A DNA stretch of 52,763 bases from Lachnospiraceae bacterium (GTDB lineage: Bacteria; Bacillota; Clostridia; Lachnospirales; Lachnospiraceae): contig JAIEFE010000016.1 of the NCBI GenBank assembly GCA_029067085.1, positions 1 through 52,763 on the forward strand, in the 5' to 3' direction. A program made the position numbers and the translations under genes. Each line of letters starts with the position of its first letter. The stretch's first letter is position 1. A model generated the notes under the pieces. It had not been told where the DNA came from, did no database searches, and saw nothing but the letters and a program-made list of their open reading frames with translations. Positions 15,024-23,384 of this stretch are shown piece by piece.

Positions 15024-17057
15024 ATGAAAGAAAAAAATATAAAATGTCAGATTCATTGTCAAAAAGGAAAAGAGATAGATGCCGAGTTTTCCGTAGATAC
15101 TGGCATATATGAACAGGATGGTATCCGTATAGAGGTGAAAGATTATGTCACAGACGGATGCAGATACGGAGAAATCCGGCTGAACATGAAAAATGAGTCC
15201 TGCAGGGAAAACTTCAATTTAAGGATGGATAAGCCAATCAGGGTTTATCTGCCGGTGGAAGAATGTCCTGAGAAAATCACGGCAATGTATCTTTTTAATG
15301 AGTGGTGGACCAGACCGGCGTTTATCAGCGGATTTCAGGATATTCCCGATTTCACGCAGGTGGCTTTTTTCAAATATCAAAACCGGTTTGCATGTTTCGT
15401 ACCGATGGTGGGCAGGGAATTCAAAACATACATGGTAAGCGGGACAGAAACGGAGATTTGTCTGGAAATGACCTCTTATTTAGGGGGTCAGAAAGAAATT
15501 AATGAGCCATTGTATTTACTGGCGGAAGGTTCTGGATTGGAAGAAGCAGTACATAGGGCTTTTACATGGATAGCTGAATATGAGGGAATTCGGATGAGGG
15601 AAAAACGCAGGATTCCGGAAATGTTCCGCTATCTGGGATGGTGTAGCTGGGACGCGTTTTACAGGGAAGTATCGGAAGAAAATATCCGTCGGAAGGCGGA
15701 GGAATTGATGGAAAAGAATGTTCCGGTAAAGTGGATGATCATTGATGACGGATGGCTTTCCGTACAGGATGAATTACTCTATGATTTTGCTCCTGATCGG
15801 GACAAATTCCCTAATGGATTTAAAAATATGATACGGGATATTAAAGCAAAAGGAGATATCAGGTGGTTTGGTGTCTGGCATGCGCTTGGCGGTTATTGGG
15901 GCGGTATATTACAGGGAAGTGATTTGGACGCTAAAGAACGTTCTTATCTTTATAGAACGGTAAATGGAAAGCTTGTTCCAAGCCCGCAAAGCGGAGAAGG
16001 ATTTTACAGAGACTGGTATAAAGAACTGCGGCATGAAGAGATCGATTTTGTAAAGGTGGATGGTCAGAGTGCGGTTCCGTATTATTTCGAAAACAGCCAG
16101 TCGTTAGGTGAAGCAGCAAGAGGAATGAATCGGGCGCTGGAAAGTGGTGCGTCATACATGGACGGGGCGATCATCAACTGTATGGGAATGGCGATGGAGA
16201 GCATTCTGGCTAGACCGACTTCCGCGATTTCAAGAAACAGTGATGATTTTGTACCTGATAAAGAAAACGGTTTTGCGGAGCATCTGTTACAGAATGCATA
16301 TAATGCAGTGTATCACAACGAATTATACTGTTGTGATTGGGATATGTTCTGGACGAAGCATGAGGACAGCGTGAAACATAGTCTGTTACGAGCAATTAGC
16401 GGAGGACCGGTCTATTTCAGTGACAAGATCGGGGATACGAATCCCGAAGTGCTGAAACCGCTGACATATGTGGATGGCAGAATCCTGATGATGGATCGCG
16501 CGGCAAAACCTACAGAAGACTGTTTATTTTCCAATCCAATGGAAAGCGGTGTTTTGAAGCTGCATAATGTGGGCTCATGGAGTGAATGCGGGAAGGGCGG
16601 AGGAATCGCCGCATACAACTTGACCGGCTTAAGACAGTCATATGCGTTCAAACCGGCGGATATACCGGATATAGAGATGGCGGATGCTTACTGGGTTTAT
16701 GACTTTTTCGGCAAAAAAGTTTTCGCTCTGAATCGAAATGAAAGTCATGAGGGGGTTCTGGAAGCGGACGGTTTTGCATGGTTTGTGATTCTTCCGAAGA
16801 AAAAGATTGGCTCCTGCCTGGGGCTCTTAAATAAATATGCAGGATTTACGGCGGTTGAAAGCGTGAGGGAAGAAGATGATGCATTGATTGCAGTGGTCAC
16901 GGAATCGGGATCCTTAGGGTGGATATCTGAAAGAGAGCCGAGGAGAGTAATGGTGGGTACTGCTGATGTCACAGAGAAAATTCAGAGAGATGGTAATCTG
17001 TATTTTGTGCGGCTCTCGGAGACTTCTTCGAAAACAGTGCTTTCCATTGTTTGGTAA
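15024..17057 (+). CDS. GH36-type alpha-galactosidase / raffinose synthase (Sip1-like)
   Basis: A 677-aa protein of the raffinose-synthase/Sip1 branch of GH36. AAGGA (15012-15016) is 7 nt from the ATG at 15024; the earlier ATG at 15006 has no site. An N-terminal beta domain (about 1-180) is followed by a TIM barrel starting at LGWCSWDAFYREVSEENI (about 203-220), IIDDGWLS, then FVKVDGQS (about 342-349), where the Asp is the likely nucleophile, and ISRNSDDFVPD (about 401-411), the likely acid/base region. No signal peptide, so it acts on imported oligosaccharide. It has its own terminator and the same operator as the transport operon, so it works with it on raffinose-type or other alpha-galactosides. 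Confidence 0.82.
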   Translation: MKEKNIKCQIHCQKGKEIDAEFSVDTGIYEQDGIRIEVKDYVTDGCRYGEIRLNMKNESCRENFNLRMDKPIRVYLPVEECPEKITAMYLFNEWWTRPAFISGFQDIPDFTQVAFFKYQNRFACFVPMVGREFKTYMVSGTETEICLEMTSYLGGQKEINEPLYLLAEGSGLEEAVHRAFTWIAEYEGIRMREKRRIPEMFRYLGWCSWDAFYREVSEENIRRKAEELMEKNVPVKWMIIDDGWLSVQDELLYDFAPDRDKFPNGFKNMIRDIKAKGDIRWFGVWHALGGYWGGILQGSDLDAKERSYLYRTVNGKLVPSPQSGEGFYRDWYKELRHEEIDFVKVDGQSAVPYYFENSQSLGEAARGMNRALESGASYMDGAIINCMGMAMESILARPTSAISRNSDDFVPDKENGFAEHLLQNAYNAVYHNELYCCDWDMFWTKHEDSVKHSLLRAISGGPVYFSDKIGDTNPEVLKPLTYVDGRILMMDRAAKPTEDCLFSNPMESGVLKLHNVGSWSECGKGGGIAAYNLTGLRQSYAFKPADIPDIEMADAYWVYDFFGKKVFALNRNESHEGVLEADGFAWFVILPKKKIGSCLGLLNKYAGFTAVESVREEDDALIAVVTESGSLGWISEREPRRVMVGTADVTEKIQRDGNLYFVRLSETSSKTVLSIVW

Positions 17058-17084
17058 CGAGGAAAACATTCAATCAATTAATGA

Positions 17085-17118
17085 GAAAAGAAGGATCGCA
17101 TATGCAGTCCTTCTTTTC
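17085..17118 (+). terminator. Terminator after the Sip1-like GH36 gene
   Basis: An 11-bp stem (GAAAAGAAGGA / TCCTTCTTTTC) with a 12-nt loop, the T-rich arm acting as tract. It separates the GH36 gene from the downstream transport operon. Confidence 0.7.
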
Positions 17119-17143
17119 AAAATATAACCTTAATGCGATTGTG

Positions 17144-17202
17144 CCATATAATCTGCGATTTTATCATATCGATATTCTCATATAATTGCTTTTTGGGGTT
17201 AT
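17144..17202 (+). promoter_or_regulatory. Putative AraC operator, copy 2
   Basis: Near-identical to copy 1 (50/59), with the differences confined to spacer positions between the conserved blocks. It lies upstream of the solute-binding protein gene. Confidence 0.7.
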
Positions 17203-17224
17203 GGTTTTGCTATGTTCATAGTTA

Positions 17225-17230
17225 TATTAT
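17225..17230 (+). promoter_or_regulatory. -10 box for the transport operon
   Basis: TATTAT, 22 bp after operator copy 2, matching the spacing at copy 1. The -35 position has no consensus match, again fitting activator dependence. Confidence 0.5.
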
Positions 17231-17345
17231 AGTCTCAGAGTAAATGATTCAGAGAAAAATTTATAAAATGTATATGAATAATCAGGATTCAACTATGGAT
17301 CAAAATTATATATTAAGAGATAAAAACAGATAGGAGGAAATGGAG

Positions 17346-18989
17346 ATGTGGGACAAAAAGGTAATAGCTGTGGCACTTGCCGTTGTTTTGCTGTTCTGTC
17401 TTCCGGGATTTGTGGGCAGAGGAGCAGGAGCGGTCGATAGTGGCGGAGGGGGCAGTGCAAAGGAAGCGGTTCCGATTCCGGAAGGTTTGTGGGACCTTTA
17501 TGAACAGGAACTTACTCTGACTACCGTGGTGGCGGAGAACTCGGGAACCAGTTTTAAAAATGGCGATACATACGACAATAATCCGTGGTATCGTGCGTTT
17601 AAGGAAAGGTTCAATATTAATCTCAAAAATCTGTGGGTAAGTAATGACTATAGCACAAAATTAAATCTGGCAATTGCAGACAGAGATCTGCCGGATTTCT
17701 GTTCTGTGAACGCACAGCAGCTTGCATCGTTGGAGAAGTCCGGGTTGATCATGGATCTGACAGATCTCTTTGAAACATATGCGTCAGATACCTTGAAAGG
17801 GTATATGGAAGCAGAACGTGACACCTACGAAACGGGATGCCTTGGCGGAAGATTATACGGCATTCCGCAACTTAGCTATGGCAATATCGATAAATTTGAT
17901 TACGTGTGGATCAGAAAGGACTGGAAGGATGAACTTGGACTGGCGGATCCACAGACCATGGATGATGTGATTGCCATTGCGAAAGCATTTAAAGAAAATT
18001 ATGGCGGATACGCCATGGGAGAAATGCAGAACTTAGATAATATGAACCGCCTGGCTGTCGGTTTCGGCGCACATCCCGGCATCTGGGTTGAGTTGGATGA
18101 TGGTACACTGGGATACGGCACTGTCCAGCCGGAGATGAAAGAAGTGATCGCAACCTATGCGGAGTGGTATGCGGAAGGGCTCATTAATCCTGACTTCACT
18201 ACCACCAATCAGGATAAGATGTTTCAGGATGCAATCAACGGTGATGTCGGTGTAATTCCTTTTGCACAGTGGTTTGGCTACAATCCGGGACCGCAGATCA
18301 TAGAAAATCTCGGAGCACAAGCGATTTTTGAACCCTATCCGATTCCTTCCGCTAATGGGGAAGAAGTAACAGGAAGCGTCAAATTCGGTAATAACGGATA
18401 TGTTGTGGTCAGCAAGAACTGTAAGAATCCAGAAGGCGTAATAAAGCTGATCAATCTTTGGTGCTACATGATGGATGATGCGGCGGGCGTTGAAGATCCG
18501 GAATATATCACCTCTCTTTATGACAATAACTATCCGAACTGTGTTCATATGTTATCAGTCATCAATACGATGACGGACTATAATCAGTACGTGCAGGTGA
18601 CGGAAGCATTGGCAGAGGGACTGGATGCGGACGTGACAGAGTTGGGCAAAAACGCTTCCAAATATAACAGCTGCGTTGCATGGCTGACTGAGCAGGACCC
18701 TGATGGCGTGGGTGACTGGCTCCAGCAGGGGAATGACAAATCTGCTTATGGTATTGCAAAAGAATATCTGGACAATGGGACTTATCTGAAGGATGCAAAA
18801 TGGGGACAGGATACCGCCACACTGCAAAGCGTCGGTTCAACCTTAAATGATATTCTGGTGGAAGGTTTTACCAAGATCATTATCGGCGAGAAGGATATAG
18901 AGTATTTTGATACTCTGGTAGAAGAGTGGGCGAAAGCAGGCGGGAATATGGCAACAGCCGAGATTAATGATACTTTTGGAAGTAAATAA
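17346..18989 (+). CDS. Extracellular sugar-binding protein of an ABC transporter, without lipobox
   Basis: A 547-aa family-1-type solute-binding protein of the large type that pairs with LplB/YtcP permeases. AGGAGG (17332-17337) is 8 nt from the ATG at 17346 and too close to the ATG at 17340. The N-terminus has Lys-Lys and a hydrophobic core (VIAVALAVVLLFCLPGF). Unlike most Gram-positive binding proteins there is no cysteine at a lipobox; the only Cys is inside the core as LLFC, and a Gly/Ser-rich segment follows. GAGA before VDSGGGG could be a type I signal peptidase site. The protein should deliver an alpha-galactoside to the two permeases that follow. Confidence 0.85.
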   Translation: MWDKKVIAVALAVVLLFCLPGFVGRGAGAVDSGGGGSAKEAVPIPEGLWDLYEQELTLTTVVAENSGTSFKNGDTYDNNPWYRAFKERFNINLKNLWVSNDYSTKLNLAIADRDLPDFCSVNAQQLASLEKSGLIMDLTDLFETYASDTLKGYMEAERDTYETGCLGGRLYGIPQLSYGNIDKFDYVWIRKDWKDELGLADPQTMDDVIAIAKAFKENYGGYAMGEMQNLDNMNRLAVGFGAHPGIWVELDDGTLGYGTVQPEMKEVIATYAEWYAEGLINPDFTTTNQDKMFQDAINGDVGVIPFAQWFGYNPGPQIIENLGAQAIFEPYPIPSANGEEVTGSVKFGNNGYVVVSKNCKNPEGVIKLINLWCYMMDDAAGVEDPEYITSLYDNNYPNCVHMLSVINTMTDYNQYVQVTEALAEGLDADVTELGKNASKYNSCVAWLTEQDPDGVGDWLQQGNDKSAYGIAKEYLDNGTYLKDAKWGQDTATLQSVGSTLNDILVEGFTKIIIGEKDIEYFDTLVEEWAKAGGNMATAEINDTFGSK

Positions 18990-19004
18990 TCGGAGGAGGA
19001 AACT

Positions 19005-19916
19005 ATGCAGAGTAAGAAAACTATAACCAAAACAAAATTGAAAAATCAGGCGCAGTATCATCTGATGCTGCTGCCCGGGGTTATTCTGACTTTTATCTTC
19101 TGCTATATCCCGTTATATGGATTGATTATAGCGTTCGAGGATTACAATCCGGGATTGGGATTTGCGTCCCCGTGGGTGGCATTAGATAATTTTAAATTTC
19201 TGTTCAACCAGCCAAACTTCTTAAGGACCATCTGGAATACTTTATACATAGCAATATTTAAGCTGTTGCTGGGAATCATCGTTCCTGTTACCTTTGCGGT
19301 ACTTCTCAATGAGATGATCTCCAATAAGGTAAAGAGAGTTTATCAGACGCTGATCTATATTCCTAACTTCCTGTCGTGGGTTATTCTGGCAGGTGTTTTG
19401 ATGGATCTGCTGGGTACGGACGGTGCAATTAATATCCTGCTTGGAAAACTGGGAATTGAAGCGATTCCATTTCTCGGAAGTGCTAAAGTTTTCCCATGGA
19501 CCATGATTATCAGTGATGTCTGGAAAGGTTTTGGATACGGCACTATTGTATATCTGGCAGCCCTTACGGGAATCGACCCGGGATTATACGAATCAGCGAC
19601 ACTGGACGGAGCAACCCGTTGGCAGAGAATACGCTATATCACTGTTCCACTGTTGAAGCCAACGATCGTGCTGATGCTGGTACTGGCGCTGGGTGGTGTA
19701 CTGAACGCAGGATTTGATCAGGTGTATAATCTGTATTCGCCGGTAGTATATTCAACAGGTGATATTATTGATACGTATGTGTACCGCCTGGGTATTCAGC
19801 AAGCTCAGTATTCCATCGGTGCAGCTGTAGGCCTGTTTAAATCGCTGGTATCCTGTATTCTGGTATGTGTTTCATATTACATGGCGGATAAGCTTGCCGG
19901 ATACAAAATATTCTGA
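19005..19916 (+). CDS. ABC sugar transporter permease (LplB/UgpA type)
   Basis: A 303-aa inner-membrane protein with about six TM segments, starting HLMLLPGVILTFIFCYIPLYG (first TM about 20-40). The ABC permease EAA-like loop is ESATLDGATRWQRIRYITVP (about 196-215), which contacts the ATPase. The C-terminus ends YYMADKLAGYKIF, typical of the LplB subfamily. GGAGGAGGAAACT precedes the ATG, 15 nt after the binding-protein gene. No ATPase gene is in the operon; in Firmicutes these systems usually share an MsmK-type ATPase. Confidence 0.9.
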   Translation: MQSKKTITKTKLKNQAQYHLMLLPGVILTFIFCYIPLYGLIIAFEDYNPGLGFASPWVALDNFKFLFNQPNFLRTIWNTLYIAIFKLLLGIIVPVTFAVLLNEMISNKVKRVYQTLIYIPNFLSWVILAGVLMDLLGTDGAINILLGKLGIEAIPFLGSAKVFPWTMIISDVWKGFGYGTIVYLAALTGIDPGLYESATLDGATRWQRIRYITVPLLKPTIVLMLVLALGGVLNAGFDQVYNLYSPVVYSTGDIIDTYVYRLGIQQAQYSIGAAVGLFKSLVSCILVCVSYYMADKLAGYKIF

Positions 19917-19921
19917 GGAGA

Positions 19922-19999
19922 GATTGAAAATTAAAATTTTCAATCGCGAGATTTGTGTCTGCGCGCTGCTTGACACAAACTCGGTGATGAGCAGCGCAG
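19922..19999 (+). other. Structured spacer between the permease genes with competing stems
   Basis: The 96-nt spacer holds an AT-rich hairpin (GATTGAAAATT / AATTTTCAATC, 19922-19945), then two interleaved stems. Stem A pairs 19947-19959 with 19972-19983 (TTTGTGTC/GACACAAA plus CGAG/CTCG, one bulge). Stem B pairs 19959-19970 with 19990-19999 (GCTGCT/AGCAGC plus CTGC/GCAG). The order is A-B-A'-B', so they exclude each other or form a pseudoknot. B' ends 13 nt before the next start codon. Confidence 0.6.
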
Positions 20000-20012
20000 A
20001 AATGGAGTAGAG

Positions 20013-20897
20013 ATGGAAAAGAAAAAATATGGTGTCTTTGATGTAGTATTGCTTATCGTTTTGGGTATTGCATGTGTGACATGTGTCCTTCCGTTTATCA
20101 ATCTTCTTGCGGTCTCCTTCAGCGGCAGCACGGCAGTGGCGGCAGGAAAGGTAGGATTTGTACCGGTTGATTTTACACTTGCCTCTTATAAATATATTCT
20201 GGAAGACGGCAGTTTCTTCCGTGCCCTGGCTGTTTCGATAGAAAGGACAGTGAAGGGAACGATTTTAAATCTGGTTTTGATGGTACTGACGGCATATCCG
20301 TTGGCAAGACCCAAAGGAGAGCTGATCGGCAGAAAATTCTATGTAGTATTTTTCGTAATTACCATGCTGATAAGCGGCGGTATGATTCCCACTTATCTGC
20401 TTGTATCCGGATTGGGTTTAAAGGATACCATATGGGCGCTGATTTTACCCGGAGCCCTTCCGGTTTCCAATATGGTGATCCTGATGAACTTTATCCGCGA
20501 ATTACCGGCTGAGCTTGAGGAAGCGGCGTCTCTTGACGGAGCGTCCCCTTTCCAGACGCTGACCCTGATCATAGCGCCTCTGTTAAAGCCGGCGCTCGCC
20601 ACAGTCGGACTGTTCTGTATGGTAAGTCACTGGAACGAGTGGTTTAATGGTATGGTGTATATGAGTAATCCGTCGAACTATCCTTTGCAGACGTATCTGC
20701 AGTCTTTACTTGTGAACTTTGAAAGTATGCTGCGAGGGGATTCCACTTATGATATCAAGGCATTGCTGTCCATGATGAATGTCAGGACAGGGCGTGCGGC
20801 ACAGTTGTTTTTGGGGGCGCTGCCGATCATGCTTGTATATCCGTTTCTTCAGAAGTATTTTACAAAGGGACTTGTACTGGGTAGCGTAAAGGGTTAA
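20013..20897 (+). CDS. ABC sugar transporter permease (YtcP/UgpE type)
   Basis: A 294-aa inner-membrane protein with about six TM segments (first about 8-31) and the EAA-like loop EEAASLDGASPFQTLTLIIA (about 169-188). The C-terminus FLQKYFTKGLVLGSVKG is the hallmark ending of this permease family. GGAGTAGAG precedes the ATG. It forms a heterodimer with the preceding permease. The spacer before it contains the competing stems described separately, which could set the ratio of the two subunits. Confidence 0.9.
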   Translation: MEKKKYGVFDVVLLIVLGIACVTCVLPFINLLAVSFSGSTAVAAGKVGFVPVDFTLASYKYILEDGSFFRALAVSIERTVKGTILNLVLMVLTAYPLARPKGELIGRKFYVVFFVITMLISGGMIPTYLLVSGLGLKDTIWALILPGALPVSNMVILMNFIRELPAELEEAASLDGASPFQTLTLIIAPLLKPALATVGLFCMVSHWNEWFNGMVYMSNPSNYPLQTYLQSLLVNFESMLRGDSTYDIKALLSMMNVRTGRAAQLFLGALPIMLVYPFLQKYFTKGLVLGSVKG

Positions 20898-20939
20898 ATT
20901 CATTTGATGAAATTGTTGTATTCATGGAGGATAACGATC

Positions 20940-23207
20940 ATGCCGATTGTAATAGATGTGGAGAAGAGAGTTTTTACTTTGCACACGGAGAATACGAGCT
21001 ATCAGATGAAAGCAGATAGTCTTGGAACTTTGCTTCATGTATATTATGGGAAACGGACGGACGACAGTGATAAGTCTTACACGATCTGCTTTAATGACAG
21101 AGGATTTTCAGGTAATCCCTATGAGGCAGGAAAAGATAATAAAGCGTATTCTCTGGATGTTCTCCCGCAGGAATACAGCTGTTATGGTACGGGAGATTAC
21201 CGTATCAGCGCATTCAAAGTACAAAATGAGGATGGCAGTCTGGCAGTGATGCTTCGCTATAAAGGGTATCAGCTCAATAGGGGGAAGTATTCCATACATG
21301 GGCTGCCTGCCGTGTATGCCGAGGAGAATGAGGCAGACACGTTGGAAATCATTTTAGAGGATCCCGATTCAAAAGTGGAAGTGCATCTTCTGTACGGAGT
21401 ACTGTACAAACATGACATCATTACCCGTGCCGTGAAGATTATCAATCGAGGAACGAACAGAATCGTATTGCAGAAAGCTGCCAGCATGAATCTGGACTGG
21501 ATAAGCGGTGAGTATGAATGGACGACATTCTACGGCGGTCATGTGACGGAAAGAAATGTGCAGAGAAGCGAGCTTGGCCATGGTATTCATGCCATAGGCA
21601 GTGTGAGAGGTACATCCAGCCATCATTATAATCCGTTTGTCATGCTCAGTGATAAGAATACGGATGAAGAAAAGGGAGGATGCTATGGCTTTTCTTTCCT
21701 TTACAGCGGTGAATTTCTGATGGAGGCTGAAAAGGATCAGGTAGATCAGACACGATTGATCTGCGGCATTCATCCGGATAATTTTGCGTGGAATCTGCAG
21801 CCGGGAGAACAATTTGATACACCGGAGGTCATGATGACATACAGTGCACAGGGATTCGGCGCTCTTAGCAGGAATCTGCATAAGGCCATACGACAGAACG
21901 TTTGCCGTGGGGAATGGAAAGAAAAACGCCGTCCCGTACTTATTAACAATTGGGAAGCTACCTATTTCAACTTTACAGGGGAACAGCTGCTGACAATAGC
22001 AAAGAATGCCGCGGAATTAGGCGTTGAGCTTTTTGTGCTGGATGACGGGTGGTTCGGAAAGCGTGACGATGATCACTCGGGGCTTGGCGATTGGTTCCCT
22101 AATGAAAAGAAATTGGGGTGTACATTAAAAGAGCTGGCGGAGAAGATCGTGGAGTGCGGAATGATGTTTGGACTTTGGTTTGAGCCAGAGTGCATCTCGG
22201 AGGACAGTGATCTGTATCGGGAGCATCCTGACTGGGCAGTCGTAATACCGGGGAGAAAGCCTAATCTGAGCAGAGACCAGCTGATACTTGACTTTTCCAG
22301 AGCGGATGTACAGGATTATATCATAGGCCGGATGTCTGCTATTTTTGCTGAAACACCGATCAGCTATGTAAAGTGGGATTTTAACAGGAGCATTTGCGAT
22401 AAATACAGTATGGTGCTGGACGCGCAGAGTCAGGGAGAATTCTCCCACCGGTATGTGTTAGGACTCTACCGTGTGTTAGAGACACTAACTGCGAAATTTC
22501 CTCATATTTTATTTGAAGGCTGCAGTGGCGGCGGCGGACGGTTTGATGCGGGTATGCTGTACTACACGCCTCAGATATGGTGCAGTGATAATACGGATGC
22601 TATAGCGAGGCTTAAGATTCAGTATGGGACTTCCTTTGGCTATCCGGTGTCCACTATGGGCGCCCATGTTTCTGCAGTTCCGAATCACCAGACCGGACGT
22701 ATTACACCTTTTTCCACCAGAAGCTGCGTGGCTATGGCGGGAACCTTTGGCTATGAGCTGGATGCCACGAAATTGTCTGAAGAAGAGAAAGTAAAGGTGC
22801 GGCAGCAGATCGGTAAGTTCAAAGAGTATTATGATTTAATTCAGTATGGGGAATATTACCGATTACAGGCTCCTTCGGATAAGCAATGTACCGTATGGGA
22901 AACGGCGGATTCGGAAGGCAGGGAAGCATTGGTAAGCGCCGTATATCATCATGTGGAAGCAAATGCGGCTCCGGTTATTGTCAAGGTGCATGGATTGAAA
23001 GAAAAAGCAAATTATCAGATGCACTTGAATATGGACGATCCGGGAAATATGCCGGAGGAAGCAAAGGAATGGTTTGTGAAAAGTTTGCCATATGGTTATA
23101 AAGACGGTGAAACGATCAGTGGGGCAGCATTGCAGCAATGCGGGCTTGTAATACCCGAAGCATTGCAGGAGTTTCAAGCGTGGCAGATACATATTGATGA
23201 AGTATAA
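20940..23207 (+). CDS. Alpha-galactosidase, GH36
   Basis: A 755-aa GH36 enzyme of normal family length. GGAGG (20926-20930) is 9 nt from the ATG at 20940; an earlier in-frame ATG at 20904 has no site. An N-terminal beta-sandwich (about 1-320) is followed by the TIM barrel with NNWEATYFNF, VLDDGWFGKRDDD, YVKWDFNR (476-483, nucleophile Asp480) and CSDNTDA (548-554, acid/base Asp550), then a C-terminal beta domain. A GCSGGGGRFD segment lies between the two catalytic residues. No signal peptide, so it hydrolyses imported melibiose/raffinose-type sugars in the cytoplasm. It is the last gene of the operon and is followed by a terminator. Confidence 0.95.
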   Translation: MPIVIDVEKRVFTLHTENTSYQMKADSLGTLLHVYYGKRTDDSDKSYTICFNDRGFSGNPYEAGKDNKAYSLDVLPQEYSCYGTGDYRISAFKVQNEDGSLAVMLRYKGYQLNRGKYSIHGLPAVYAEENEADTLEIILEDPDSKVEVHLLYGVLYKHDIITRAVKIINRGTNRIVLQKAASMNLDWISGEYEWTTFYGGHVTERNVQRSELGHGIHAIGSVRGTSSHHYNPFVMLSDKNTDEEKGGCYGFSFLYSGEFLMEAEKDQVDQTRLICGIHPDNFAWNLQPGEQFDTPEVMMTYSAQGFGALSRNLHKAIRQNVCRGEWKEKRRPVLINNWEATYFNFTGEQLLTIAKNAAELGVELFVLDDGWFGKRDDDHSGLGDWFPNEKKLGCTLKELAEKIVECGMMFGLWFEPECISEDSDLYREHPDWAVVIPGRKPNLSRDQLILDFSRADVQDYIIGRMSAIFAETPISYVKWDFNRSICDKYSMVLDAQSQGEFSHRYVLGLYRVLETLTAKFPHILFEGCSGGGGRFDAGMLYYTPQIWCSDNTDAIARLKIQYGTSFGYPVSTMGAHVSAVPNHQTGRITPFSTRSCVAMAGTFGYELDATKLSEEEKVKVRQQIGKFKEYYDLIQYGEYYRLQAPSDKQCTVWETADSEGREALVSAVYHHVEANAAPVIVKVHGLKEKANYQMHLNMDDPGNMPEEAKEWFVKSLPYGYKDGETISGAALQQCGLVIPEALQEFQAWQIHIDEV

Positions 23208-23279
23208 GAATCGTTATAATATGATTATGCTGGTTACCTAAAAATACATATGCTTTTTAATCGAGAATACTATATTTAG

Positions 23280-23314
23280 AAAAGCCTGTAAACATGATTG
23301 TTTTACAGGCTTTT
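23280..23314 (+). terminator. Terminator of the galactoside transport operon
   Basis: A 13-bp stem (AAAAGCCTGTAAA / TTTACAGGCTTTT) with T-rich 3' arm. It lies between the alpha-galactosidase gene and the convergent ABC-2 permease gene and can work on both strands. Confidence 0.8.
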
Positions 23315-23384
23315 GTGCCATAGTGCAGGTATCAGATTCTCACATTTGTGGTAGAAATGTAAACTGTGTCTTCGCCGTAAGAAA

